64,000 bases of DNA from NCBI GenBank assembly GCA_002840685.1, contig PHBU01000015.1, positions 62,001 through 126,000 on the forward strand, written 5' to 3'. This document shows, piece after piece, positions 27,297 to 35,535 of the stretch. Made by a program: the position numbers and the translations under genes. The notes under the pieces were generated by a model. It was not told the DNA's origin and did not search any database. It worked only from the letters and a program-made list of their open reading frames with translations. Origin of the DNA: Chloroflexi bacterium HGW-Chloroflexi-6 (lineage in GTDB: Bacteria > Chloroflexota > Anaerolineae > Anaerolineales > Villigracilaceae). Positions within the stretch are counted from its first letter, which is position 1, and every line of letters starts with the position of its first letter.

Positions 27297-28958
27297 ATGA
27301 CCGAATTCAAGAAACCCCAGCACCAGACCGAACTTATCCTTAAAATCATGCCTGCCTGGCGAATTTTGTTTGCACTGGCAGCTTTGGCCGGGATTTTTGG
27401 CCTGTGGGCGCAAGAGCTTGCCTTTGCGCTCAAGGTCTTATTCTCGGTCCTGCTCGGGGCAGCCGCCCTGGCCAGCCTGGTTGCGTTGCCCTATTTGTTG
27501 CGTCGCGACCATAAGGGGCGCATGATTTCGCTCGTGCTCGATTATCTCGGTTTGTTGTTCTGCATCCTGGGAATTTTACAGGTCGGGCAGGTTTTCATTG
27601 GCATCGATTCGCTTGGTGCGGTTTTCCAACGCGGCATGCCATTCCTGGGGGTGGTGCTGGTCGGTTACCTGGTCAGCGCTGCCAGTGAATGGTTCCCAAA
27701 CCTGGAAGAACGCCAGAAATCCCTGCAAAATGCCGGAAAAATCATCATGGCGCTCGGTTTTGCGGCCTTTTTGCTGGCGGTCAACGTTTTTACCGGCCTG
27801 TGGAATTTCATCACCCGCCTGATGCAGCCGACCGGGCTGGGATTGCTCCTGGGCGCGATCCTGTTGGGGTTGGCGCTGTGGGCCATGTGGCGTTCGTCAA
27901 GCGCCCACGCATTCAACGCTAAAACCGGTCACGAACAAATGATCAGCGGCTGGCTCTTCCTGTCGCCTAACTTGATCGGCTTCCTGATCTTCTTTGCCGG
28001 GCCGCTCCTGCTCTCATTCTATTTTTCTTTCACCGATTCTGATGCCTTCAACCCGCCCAATTGGGTTGGTGTTGAGAATTATGCCAAGATCCTGAACATC
28101 ACCTTCAAGCCTCTTAGCGATTTCGCACAACCGGCGCGCGAAGCGCTTGATATTAAAGTCTACGATGAAGTTGGGCGTTTGAGAATTGGCAACGGTGGGA
28201 TTTTATTTGGCGCAGAAGATAAATTCTTCTGGCTGGCCCTGCGCAACACCCTGGTTTTTGCCCTGCTGGCTGTGCCCTTGAGTGTCATCCCGGCTTTGTT
28301 TTTGGCCAACCTGCTCAACATGAAGCTGCCCGGCATGAAATTCTTCCGCGCGGTCTATTTTATGCCAAGTATCGCGGCCATCGTCGGCATTTCGCTGGTC
28401 TGGCAGTGGCTGTATAACGCAACGATCGGCTACATTAATTATTTCATCACGCTCGGAGTCGATTTTATCAACTCCGGCTTTGCCCTTGGAATTATCGATC
28501 CCAAGATCCAGTGGACCTCCAACAGCGATACTGCCCTGCTGTCGATCGTCATCATGGCCGCCTGGCAGACGATGGGCTTCAACACGGTGCTCTTCCTGGC
28601 AGGCTTGCAGAACATTCCCGGCGAGCTTTATGAGGCTGCCACGGTCGACGGCGCGGGAGCCTGGGCCAAATTCTGGAATGTGACCGTCCCCATGCTGGCT
28701 CCAACCACTTTCTTCATCGTCACCACTACCACCATCCAGGCCATGCAGGTTTTCGAGCAAATCTTCATTCTGATGAATCCGCCCGAAGGCCCCGGCAACT
28801 CGACCATTTCGCTGGTCTTGTACCTGTATCGCAGCGGTTTCCAGAATTTCAAACAGGGCTATGCTTCGGCCATTGCCTGGGTGCTGTTTATTGTCATCTT
28901 TGGCCTGACCCTGCTGCAATTCCAGCGCCAGCGCAAATCCAGCATTTACGAGGGATAA
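27297..28958 (+). CDS. Sugar ABC transporter permease (MalF/UgpA type) with N-terminal extension
   Basis: At 553 aa this is nearly twice the usual length. The MalF/UgpA core begins at about residue 215 (SGWLFLSPNLIGFLIFFAGP) and includes the EAA loop (EAATVDGAGAWAKFWNVTVP, about 443-462) that docks onto the ATPase. The first 210 residues hold five or six extra hydrophobic segments not found in standard permeases. A soluble insert lies between the first and second core helices (about residues 260-310). Its stop is four bases before the second permease. No ATP-binding subunit is present in the cluster, so a shared MsmK/UgpC-type ATPase elsewhere is likely. Confidence 0.9.
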   Translation: MTEFKKPQHQTELILKIMPAWRILFALAALAGIFGLWAQELAFALKVLFSVLLGAAALASLVALPYLLRRDHKGRMISLVLDYLGLLFCILGILQVGQVFIGIDSLGAVFQRGMPFLGVVLVGYLVSAASEWFPNLEERQKSLQNAGKIIMALGFAAFLLAVNVFTGLWNFITRLMQPTGLGLLLGAILLGLALWAMWRSSSAHAFNAKTGHEQMISGWLFLSPNLIGFLIFFAGPLLLSFYFSFTDSDAFNPPNWVGVENYAKILNITFKPLSDFAQPAREALDIKVYDEVGRLRIGNGGILFGAEDKFFWLALRNTLVFALLAVPLSVIPALFLANLLNMKLPGMKFFRAVYFMPSIAAIVGISLVWQWLYNATIGYINYFITLGVDFINSGFALGIIDPKIQWTSNSDTALLSIVIMAAWQTMGFNTVLFLAGLQNIPGELYEAATVDGAGAWAKFWNVTVPMLAPTTFFIVTTTTIQAMQVFEQIFILMNPPEGPGNSTISLVLYLYRSGFQNFKQGYASAIAWVLFIVIFGLTLLQFQRQRKSSIYEG

Positions 28959-28962
28959 GAGC

Positions 28963-30183
28963 ATGAAACATAAATCGTATCGTTTCACCACCCTGCTTCG
29001 CAACCTGGCGGTTTACGCGGTCCTGACGTTTTTCGCCTTCTTCATGCTTTTTCCTTTCCTGTATATGCTTTCGACCTCCTTCAAGGTGCCGGCAGATACC
29101 TTTCGCTACCCGCCGCGCATGCTGCCGCGCGACCAGGTCACAGTTAGCGTAAACGGGTACGATGAACCCCTGCCGCTTTATCAGGTTGTTTATGGCGGCA
29201 TGCAGCGCGAATTCGCCCTGGTGCAGAGCAACATCAAAGTTGGCACCTACGCCCCGGCCGATGACCCCTCCGCGACGGTCGAACGCCGTTTAACGGAAGC
29301 CAAGCCGACGGGTGGCGCGATGGACCAGAAAACCGTCACAGTCGCCGGTGAAGAACAAAAGCTGTATGATGTCGAAGTCGATGGCCAGATCGTCCCGATG
29401 ATCCTGGTCAGCCAGACCACGGTTGGCGAATTCGTCGACCCCAGAAACCCGGCCTCCAGGATTTATCAGAACGTGCGCCTGAGCACACCGGTCGAAGATC
29501 TGACCTGGCACCCCGAAAACTACTCGGCGGTGGTTGAGCTGCAAGGCCTCGACCGCGCCCTGGCCAATACGGCCCTGGTCACGATCCTGGTGGTGATTGG
29601 CCAACTGGCGACTTCGGTTATCGGCGGTTACGCCTTTGCGCGGCTCAAATTCCCCGGGCGCGACAGCCTGTTTGTGATCTACCTCGGCACGATCATGATC
29701 CCGTTTGTGATGCTGATCGTGCCGCTTTATCAGTTGATGGTTCTGATCGGTTGGACAAACCGCCTCGCGGCGCTGATCATCCCCTGGATTTTTACCGCCT
29801 ACGGGACTTTCCTGATGCGACAGTTCTTTATCACTGTTCCGAAGGAAATTGAAGAAGCGGCCCTGCTGGATGGCGCCTCGCGCTTGCAAATTCTGACGAA
29901 GATTTTCATACCCGCCAGCGTTCCGGCCCTGGCGACCCAGGCTACCTTCACCTTTCTCTACGCCTGGAACTCTTTCCTGTGGCCGCTGGTGGTGATCAAC
30001 GTTGGCAAGACTGAAAACCATGTTTTGACCCTGGCCCTAAACGTACTGCGCGGACGCGCCTCGGATACGCCCAACCTGATTTTGGCGGGTGCGGCGATCG
30101 CCATCATCCCGCCATTGATCGTTTTCATCCTCGGACAACGCTTCTTCGTCGAGAGTGTCACCAGCAGCGGCGTCAAAGGCTAA
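28963..30183 (+). CDS. Sugar ABC transporter permease (MalG/UgpE type) with large external insert
   Basis: The 406-aa protein is a MalG-type permease. Helix 1 is at about 14-38, and the conserved core runs from about residue 190 (ALANTALVTILVVIGQLAT) to the EAA loop (EEAALLDGASRLQILTKIF, about 296-314) and the final helix. Residues about 45-185 form a soluble domain inserted after the first helix, where the family normally has a short loop, probably facing outward and contacting the binding protein. The gene is tightly coupled to the previous permease and to the esterase that follows. Confidence 0.9.
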   Translation: MKHKSYRFTTLLRNLAVYAVLTFFAFFMLFPFLYMLSTSFKVPADTFRYPPRMLPRDQVTVSVNGYDEPLPLYQVVYGGMQREFALVQSNIKVGTYAPADDPSATVERRLTEAKPTGGAMDQKTVTVAGEEQKLYDVEVDGQIVPMILVSQTTVGEFVDPRNPASRIYQNVRLSTPVEDLTWHPENYSAVVELQGLDRALANTALVTILVVIGQLATSVIGGYAFARLKFPGRDSLFVIYLGTIMIPFVMLIVPLYQLMVLIGWTNRLAALIIPWIFTAYGTFLMRQFFITVPKEIEEAALLDGASRLQILTKIFIPASVPALATQATFTFLYAWNSFLWPLVVINVGKTENHVLTLALNVLRGRASDTPNLILAGAAIAIIPPLIVFILGQRFFVESVTSSGVKG

Positions 30184-30186
30184 GCC

Positions 30187-30957
30187 ATGAGCACACAGGG
30201 GAATCCGTTTTTGCACAATCCGCATCTGGATGGCGATGCCTTTTTCTGGCCGGCCGGGCGGACAGGCATCTTGCTCTCGCACGGGTTCACCGCCACAACG
30301 GCAGAAATCCGCCCGCTGGCTGAGAAACTGCATGAAAAAGGCTATACTGTGGCCGCGCCGCTGTTACCGGGTCACGGAACCAGCCCCGAAGATCTGAACC
30401 GCGTCCGCTGGCAGGATTGGGCACGCTGTGGGCAGGATACGCTCGATCGCCTTTTTGAAACCTGTGAGCGGGTTCTGGTCGGCGGAGAATCGATGGGCGG
30501 GCTGCTGGCGCTAACCCTGGCCAGCCAGAACCCCAAAGTGGCCGGGCTCTTGCTGTATGCCCCGGCGATCGTCCTCAACATGGGGCCTGCGGACCTGGCA
30601 AAACTGTATCTGGGCGCGCCCTTTGTCACCCAGGTGCCGCGCGCTTCGCTCGATAACGGCCAAAGCTGGCAGGGTTACCCGGGCTTGCCGCTCAAAGGCG
30701 CGATCGAGCTGCTGGCCTTCGGCAAAGCGACTCGCGCCCAACTGTCGAAGATCCACCAGCCGCTGTTGCTCTTCCAGGGGCGTTTCGACACCACCGTTGC
30801 CCCCAAGGCCGGGGATATCATTTTGGATGGTGTCGCCTCGACCGTCAAAACCCGTTACTGGATGGAAAAATCCCACCACACCCTGACCCTGGATGTAGAA
30901 TTGGATGAAATCGCAGACAGGACGATCGAATTTATTGAGCAATTATTACTTCATTAA
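30187..30957 (+). CDS. Alpha/beta-hydrolase (Est30-like carboxylesterase)
   Basis: The 256-aa cytosolic hydrolase has LSHGFTATTAEI as the oxyanion region, the nucleophile elbow GGESMGG (Ser102), Asp201 in QGRFDTTVAP and His231 in KSHHTLTLD. This is the complete triad of the Est30/carboxylesterase family, which acts on small acyl esters or monoacylglycerols. It begins three bases after the permease stop and so belongs to the transporter operon. A role in deacetylating an imported sugar is an attractive but unproven idea. Confidence 0.88.
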   Translation: MSTQGNPFLHNPHLDGDAFFWPAGRTGILLSHGFTATTAEIRPLAEKLHEKGYTVAAPLLPGHGTSPEDLNRVRWQDWARCGQDTLDRLFETCERVLVGGESMGGLLALTLASQNPKVAGLLLYAPAIVLNMGPADLAKLYLGAPFVTQVPRASLDNGQSWQGYPGLPLKGAIELLAFGKATRAQLSKIHQPLLLFQGRFDTTVAPKAGDIILDGVASTVKTRYWMEKSHHTLTLDVELDEIADRTIEFIEQLLLH

Positions 30958-30971
30958 GGAGAAACGCAGCT

Positions 30972-32492
30972 ATGAAAAAAGTGAACGGCCGTTACGAGGT
31001 TTACGGCAACGCCATTTCTGAGTCGCAGACCCGCGCCGCGGACAAATGGAAAGAGATGCTTGCCAAAAAGTTTAAGTATGATCCGAACGAGAAATATGAT
31101 CTGAGCGTCAAAGACCACCCCTACGGCGGGGGGATTTTTGGATTGAAAGAGATCGTCCGCGATGGGGGCGGCGAACCGCTTAAGAAAGAGAACGGTGTTA
31201 TCGTCAGTACCATCCGCATGGGGTTTGGTCACTACCGCATTGCCATGGCCGGCGTCTCGGCTGCCAAAGCCATGGGATTCACCCCTTACTGGCTAGATCT
31301 GCTTTCCGTGCCGGGCATCACCACCGATGTCATCAACTGGTGCAACAGCAATTACAGCAAATATTCGCGCATTTCGCAGCGTTACCCCTGGTTTGACAAA
31401 TACGTTTGGGAATCCCTGACGACCGGCGAGCCCTCGCTGCCCGGCCTGAACACGCTCTTCAACAACTGGATCGTGACCTGGCCCTGGCGCTTCCTTAAGA
31501 CCGAAGTTAAAGACTACAAAATGAGCGAGCTATTCAAGAACCTGTACGGCACGCTGCCCTCGGACATGCCGACCCTGACCTCGCACATGTGGAACTGCAT
31601 GGGCGCGGTCTCCGGCGGGATGACCAACGTGGTCGATATGATGTTCGACAACTGGCCGATGGCCTTCCAATTGACCGAAGGCGCCAAGCACGCTGTTCAG
31701 TCGCCCTCCGGCTACTACGGATTCCGCGTGATGCGCGGCTTCGACGAGAGCAACAAGGTTATGAAACCCGTTCCGAGCGATGCGCTGCATTACGTTGGCC
31801 ACCACGTCGATCACGAACTGGTGGAAAATATCGAAGTCGACTGTGATGCCCGTCTGCGCCGCATGAAAGCTAAAGAACCACGCCGCTTCATGGTCACCAT
31901 GGGCGGGGCCGGGGCGCAGCGTGAATTGTTCAAAGCCATTATCGAACACGCCCTGCCGCTCGTTCAAAAAGAAAAGATCGCCCTGTTCATTAACCTGGGC
32001 GATCACAAGAACAACTGGGAATGGCTGGAAGGCGAACTGGCCCAGCACAAGGATATGATCCACACCCACTTCACCTGGGAAGATACCCGGGCCTATGCCG
32101 ACAGCATCCGCGACAAGGCGGCCAGCGGCTTGCACGTTTTCCTGCACGACAATACCTTCCACGCTGTTTACGCCACCAATTACCTGATGCGCGTTATGGA
32201 TGTGATGATCACCAAGCCCTCCGAACTGGCTTTCTACCCCATCCCGAAGATCTTCAACGCCCGTGTCGGCGGTCACGAGATGTGGGGGGCGATCCGCGGC
32301 GCGGAAATTGGCGACAGCACCGTTGAAACCCGCACCATTCCGCAGACGCTGCAAGCCATCGACCTGCTGACCGAGGCCGACGACCTGCTGACCATGTACT
32401 GCGAACACATCGTCAAGAACAAGAGCATCGGTATCTACGACGGCGCCTACAAATGCGTTGAACTGGCGACCGGCAAAAAGTTCGTGCGCTAG
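30972..32492 (+). CDS. GT-B-fold glycosyltransferase-like protein (GT28/MGDG-synthase-like)
   Basis: The 506-aa protein is not one I can assign to a characterised enzyme. Its N-terminal half has STIRMGFGHYRIAMAGVSAA (about residues 79-98), resembling the GxGH loop of MGDG synthase/UgtP/MurG enzymes, followed by a LDLLS strand-helix region. The C-terminal half has RRFMVTMGGAGAQRELF (about 303-319), ITKPSELAFYPIP (about 414-426) and GGHEMWGAIRGAEIGD, mirroring the donor-nucleotide site of family 28 glycosyltransferases. It lies 14 bp after the esterase, at the end of the sugar-transport operon, with a GGAG site. A transfer of a sugar from a UDP-sugar to a lipid is the working guess. Confidence 0.55.
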   Translation: MKKVNGRYEVYGNAISESQTRAADKWKEMLAKKFKYDPNEKYDLSVKDHPYGGGIFGLKEIVRDGGGEPLKKENGVIVSTIRMGFGHYRIAMAGVSAAKAMGFTPYWLDLLSVPGITTDVINWCNSNYSKYSRISQRYPWFDKYVWESLTTGEPSLPGLNTLFNNWIVTWPWRFLKTEVKDYKMSELFKNLYGTLPSDMPTLTSHMWNCMGAVSGGMTNVVDMMFDNWPMAFQLTEGAKHAVQSPSGYYGFRVMRGFDESNKVMKPVPSDALHYVGHHVDHELVENIEVDCDARLRRMKAKEPRRFMVTMGGAGAQRELFKAIIEHALPLVQKEKIALFINLGDHKNNWEWLEGELAQHKDMIHTHFTWEDTRAYADSIRDKAASGLHVFLHDNTFHAVYATNYLMRVMDVMITKPSELAFYPIPKIFNARVGGHEMWGAIRGAEIGDSTVETRTIPQTLQAIDLLTEADDLLTMYCEHIVKNKSIGIYDGAYKCVELATGKKFVR

Positions 32493-32530
32493 CTCATCGC
32501 GTTCGATCTGCACAAGCAGAACAGAAATTC

Positions 32531-32610
32531 ACCGTGGAGAGGGCGGGTTCGCTGAGATTTTAATGATCTCATTGCGTTCCCGGCCTCTTTGCGGTGATGC
32601 TTTTCTCTTT
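32531..32610 (+). terminator. Structured terminator after the sugar operon
   Basis: Arms at 32531-32547 and 32579-32595 (CACCG.GAGAGG.CGGG against CCCG.CCTCT.CGGTG, imperfect) enclose an inner GAGAT/ATCTC hairpin and are followed by the T-rich tail GATGCTTTTCTCTTT. Confidence 0.65.
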
Positions 32611-32651
32611 CGACACTGATTTGAGCGGCCGGGTTTGGTACAATTCAGGTT

Positions 32652-33296
32652 GTGAAATCAAAATCCTTCCCCCTTCTTTTTTTGTCCATCCTGCTCCTGA
32701 CGGCCTGTTCCGGCCCCTCGCTGGCGGAGATCACCACCCCGCCGGGCGGCGTGCTGTACCAGGACGATTTCAGCCGCGCCGACAGCGGCTGGGGTGAAGC
32801 GCAGGTTTTTCTCGGCCAGGCCGGTTACTCGGACGGCGCCTACCGGTTTCGGATCGATTCTCCCGGCGTTGATTTTTGGGCGCATCCCGGCCGGGCTTTT
32901 TCGTTTGTGCAGCTTGAAGTGGACGCGGCGCCCCTGCCAAACACGGCCCCCGGGCGGATGGGCCTGGTCTGCCGCCTGGTGGATGACAAGAACTTTTACT
33001 TTTTTGTCGTCTCGAGTGATGGCTACTACGGCATTGGCAAAGCCAAAGACGGACAGGCTTCCTTCCTCGGCATGGAACAGATGGCCCAGCACGAGGCCAT
33101 CCACACCGACGGTCAGGTCAATCGCCTGCGTGCGGATTGCATCGCCGAACTCTTGATCTTCTACGTTAACGACACCCTGGTCGGCTCGGCCATGGACTCT
33201 GAATTTCAGCGCGGCGATGTCGGCCTGCTGGCCGGTTCCTTCGAGCAGGGCGGCGTGGATGTGCTGTTTGATAATTTTGTGGTTTATAAACCGTGA
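32652..33296 (+). CDS. Lipoprotein with a concanavalin/laminin-G-like domain
   Basis: Starting from a GTG, the 214-aa protein has a lipoprotein signal (ILLLTACSG). It then has a beta-sandwich of the type seen in 3-keto-disaccharide hydrolase/DUF1080 or laminin-G-like domains: YQDDFSRADSGWGEA near the start of the mature part, FFVVSSDGYYGIGKAKDG in the middle, and VDVLFDNFVVYKP at the end. Such domains bind glycans or other ligands at the cell surface and often lack enzymatic residues. No catalytic site is apparent. It is a single gene after the sugar operon's terminator. Confidence 0.7.
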   Translation: MKSKSFPLLFLSILLLTACSGPSLAEITTPPGGVLYQDDFSRADSGWGEAQVFLGQAGYSDGAYRFRIDSPGVDFWAHPGRAFSFVQLEVDAAPLPNTAPGRMGLVCRLVDDKNFYFFVVSSDGYYGIGKAKDGQASFLGMEQMAQHEAIHTDGQVNRLRADCIAELLIFYVNDTLVGSAMDSEFQRGDVGLLAGSFEQGGVDVLFDNFVVYKP

Positions 33297-33309
33297 TGTT
33301 TTCCTTGCC

Positions 33310-33439
33310 ACAATCCCGCCGGGAATTCAAACTCTCGGCTACTCCTGCAAAGCCGCCTGAAGGCGACTTTCGAACCGATACCAATCTGCTTTAGCGGGCT
33401 TTGTAAAAATAGCCCGGACATAATGTCCGGGCGGGGCTG
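33310..33439 (+). repeat. 130-bp repeat element, copy 1
   Basis: Matches 34247-34376 along its whole length. Blocks in order: a CCCGCCGGG-type palindrome, CGGCTACTCCTGC, GCCTGAAGGCGACTTTC, a GCTT(C/T)AGCGGGCTT block, and a terminal palindrome GCCCGGACAT A ATGTCCGGGC. It ends about 55 bp before the next gene. Confidence 0.85.
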
Positions 33440-33494
33440 GAATAGGAATTTTTTAGTTCGGTGCGCAAATTTCCTTCATCAAAAGGGAAATATT

Positions 33495-34265
33495 ATGAAA
33501 AATTTGATTATTCGACTCTCTGCGCTATTTGCCATCGTTTTTGGTATTGTTGGGCTTTATCGCGTTATCGTGAATATTGTTTATGAGCCATCGGCATTAT
33601 CATTCGGGATAATTCGTGATACCGTTCTATCCTTTGTTGCCATTTATGGCGGTTACCAGACGATACAACTAAAACTTATAGGGCGCAGGTTGCTTTTGAT
33701 TTACTTCTTGTTCCAATCTGTTTCTGCCGCTTTATTCGCCGCGTTGATATTATGGGCTTTTATTGTTACAGCTAATTTATCGAGCTTGTCTGTTGACCCT
33801 TCTTGGGGATGGCCGGCCCAACTGCGCTCATCTTATATATTGTTTTACTTTTCGTTTTGCATCCTATCCTTAATTTTTCTTGGCAGAAAAAATATTGATA
33901 ATAATTTTCATTCAGAAAATAATCAGCGCCATTTTGAAATTATCGGAAAAATCCTGGCTGTGATTGCGCCCGGATTGGGCAGGGCTTTATTTGGCAAGCT
34001 CTGGCCGGGGGTGTTCCTGTTTTTTATATATTTTCTTATCTTTATAGGCACTAAAATGGGAGTATCAGGTGAGGCGCTCATCATCTCTGGCGTAAACCTG
34101 GGTTTGCTTACAGTCTTGCTTATGAAGGGAATGCTGGCTCTGTTTGTTTGGTTTCTTTTTTCTAATGCCGACTGGGGCTTTGTGAACAATGCTGTAAAAT
34201 CCCAAACTACCCCGCCCCAATCTGATAATGAATTATCATTGGAAAACAACCCCGCCGGGGATTGA
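33495..34265 (+). CDS. Polytopic membrane protein of unknown function
   Basis: The 256-aa product from the ATG at 33495 has about seven hydrophobic segments and a short hydrophilic loop near residues 145-160. I do not recognise a family. The gene is notably AT-rich. Its last six residues (NNPAGD) and stop codon are encoded by the second copy of the 130-bp repeat, so the reading frame now ends inside the repeat and the original C-terminus may have been replaced. An in-frame ATG at 33423 lies in the first repeat copy and was not chosen. Confidence 0.65.
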   Translation: MKNLIIRLSALFAIVFGIVGLYRVIVNIVYEPSALSFGIIRDTVLSFVAIYGGYQTIQLKLIGRRLLLIYFLFQSVSAALFAALILWAFIVTANLSSLSVDPSWGWPAQLRSSYILFYFSFCILSLIFLGRKNIDNNFHSENNQRHFEIIGKILAVIAPGLGRALFGKLWPGVFLFFIYFLIFIGTKMGVSGEALIISGVNLGLLTVLLMKGMLALFVWFLFSNADWGFVNNAVKSQTTPPQSDNELSLENNPAGD

Positions 34266-34376
34266 ATTCCCCGGCTACTCCTGCGAAACTGCCTGAAGGC
34301 GACTTTCAAACCGATTCCAGTCCGCTTCAGCGGGCTTCGTAAAAATAGCCCGGACATTAATGTCCGGGCGGGGCTG
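34247..34376 (+). repeat. 130-bp repeat element, copy 2
   Basis: Direct repeat of 33310-33439. Here the final palindrome is perfect (arms GCCCGGACATT and AATGTCCGGGC). It overlaps the 3' end of the membrane-protein gene and separates it from the HEPN-like gene. Confidence 0.85.
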
Positions 34377-34454
34377 AAACCGCAAACTATTCTGTTGGGT
34401 AAAAAAAATTACCCCGCAATTCATCATAAGTTTTGAACTATTTGAGACTGAAAA

Positions 34455-35471
34455 ATGATAATTGATGTTCCTACATCTGTTGATTTTAAGAACGCGGGAA
34501 TTAATCTTCTCAACCTGGCTTGGGATTCAACTATATCTCTGCTAATCCAACGCAGTGACTATCGTGATATTAGTCAGTTTTCACTTGTCACTGAAAGATA
34601 TTGGAAAGCTTCCCAACCGATTCTTTCATCGTCTCTGGCTTTGGTTCAGCAGGGGGTCGAATTTTTTCTCAAAGGAAAAATAGCAGAAGTTAGCCCTTAT
34701 CTTTTGTTGGCAGGTCAACCGTCCGGCTTTCCCAAAAATAGTAATAAGCAAAACACATCTTTTTCAGATTTCCGAACGATTGATGCTCAAGATCTCATAC
34801 GGGTGTATGACACCTTTTGTGAAGTGCGTTTATCAGATGAATTTCATCAATGGTATGACGAACTTCGTAAGTTAAGAAACAAGCTAATGCATACAGTAGA
34901 TAAAACGATTGCCATTACCGATAAAGAAGTTTTGATAAAAATATTAGAGGCTTCCGATTATTGTATTAATCCTCGCTTATGGATAGATGTCAGAAGTCAA
35001 TACCTAATGAAATCCCCAGATGAATATCTATTTCAAGATATTCCAATAGGCGACGATGAAAGAATCGCTTATCACTTGGAGCAATTGCAACGAGAAATTA
35101 TGACAGCCATAGAATATTTAGCACCTGAGCATGGTAAACGTTTTTTTGAATTTCAGAAAAGTGAGAATCGTTATCTTTGTTTGCATTGTCTTTCGGTCAG
35201 AGCGGGTGAATTTGGTTTTGATTTTAGTGATGATGACAATATCCTGTTGTTTACTGCGCAGATTTTAGACCCCGGCTTATCGCCATTTGATTTGGTTCAT
35301 TGTATTTTTTGCGAAGGAAACTATCGTTATAAAATAGAAGAATGTAAAAATTGTGGGAATATGATAGCGGACGCAAAAAATGGATTGTGCTTATCTTGTA
35401 TGGAGTACATCCCAAAGGGTACTGAATTACAGAAATCCATCAGGCTAGAGAATTTGCGTTCGGTTGATTGA
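34455..35471 (+). CDS. HEPN-like protein with C-terminal zinc ribbons
   Basis: The 338-aa protein is unassigned. Residues about 45-170 look like a HEPN domain: a helix SLALVQQGVEFFLKGKIAEV, then LRKLRNKLMHT carrying an Rx4H motif (Arg141...His146), the catalytic signature of HEPN ribonucleases. The C-terminal third has two four-cysteine sets (Cys242/245/283/286 and Cys297/300/312/315), typical of zinc ribbons that bind nucleic acid or protein. The gene is AT-rich, follows the 130-bp repeat and ends 64 bp before mtaB. An RNase or toxin-like/defence role is an inference; no antitoxin partner is obvious. Confidence 0.6.
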   Translation: MIIDVPTSVDFKNAGINLLNLAWDSTISLLIQRSDYRDISQFSLVTERYWKASQPILSSSLALVQQGVEFFLKGKIAEVSPYLLLAGQPSGFPKNSNKQNTSFSDFRTIDAQDLIRVYDTFCEVRLSDEFHQWYDELRKLRNKLMHTVDKTIAITDKEVLIKILEASDYCINPRLWIDVRSQYLMKSPDEYLFQDIPIGDDERIAYHLEQLQREIMTAIEYLAPEHGKRFFEFQKSENRYLCLHCLSVRAGEFGFDFSDDDNILLFTAQILDPGLSPFDLVHCIFCEGNYRYKIEECKNCGNMIADAKNGLCLSCMEYIPKGTELQKSIRLENLRSVD

Positions 35472-35535
35472 GACTATTGGCATTTCTCTTTTCGCTTATT
35501 ACCTATACACTTATCAATTCCCTTACAGGTACCTT

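Noticed and set aside
25862..27433. Open frame of about 523 codons on the minus strand
   Set aside because: Antisense to the sugar-binding lipoprotein, whose signal peptide and fold are clear.
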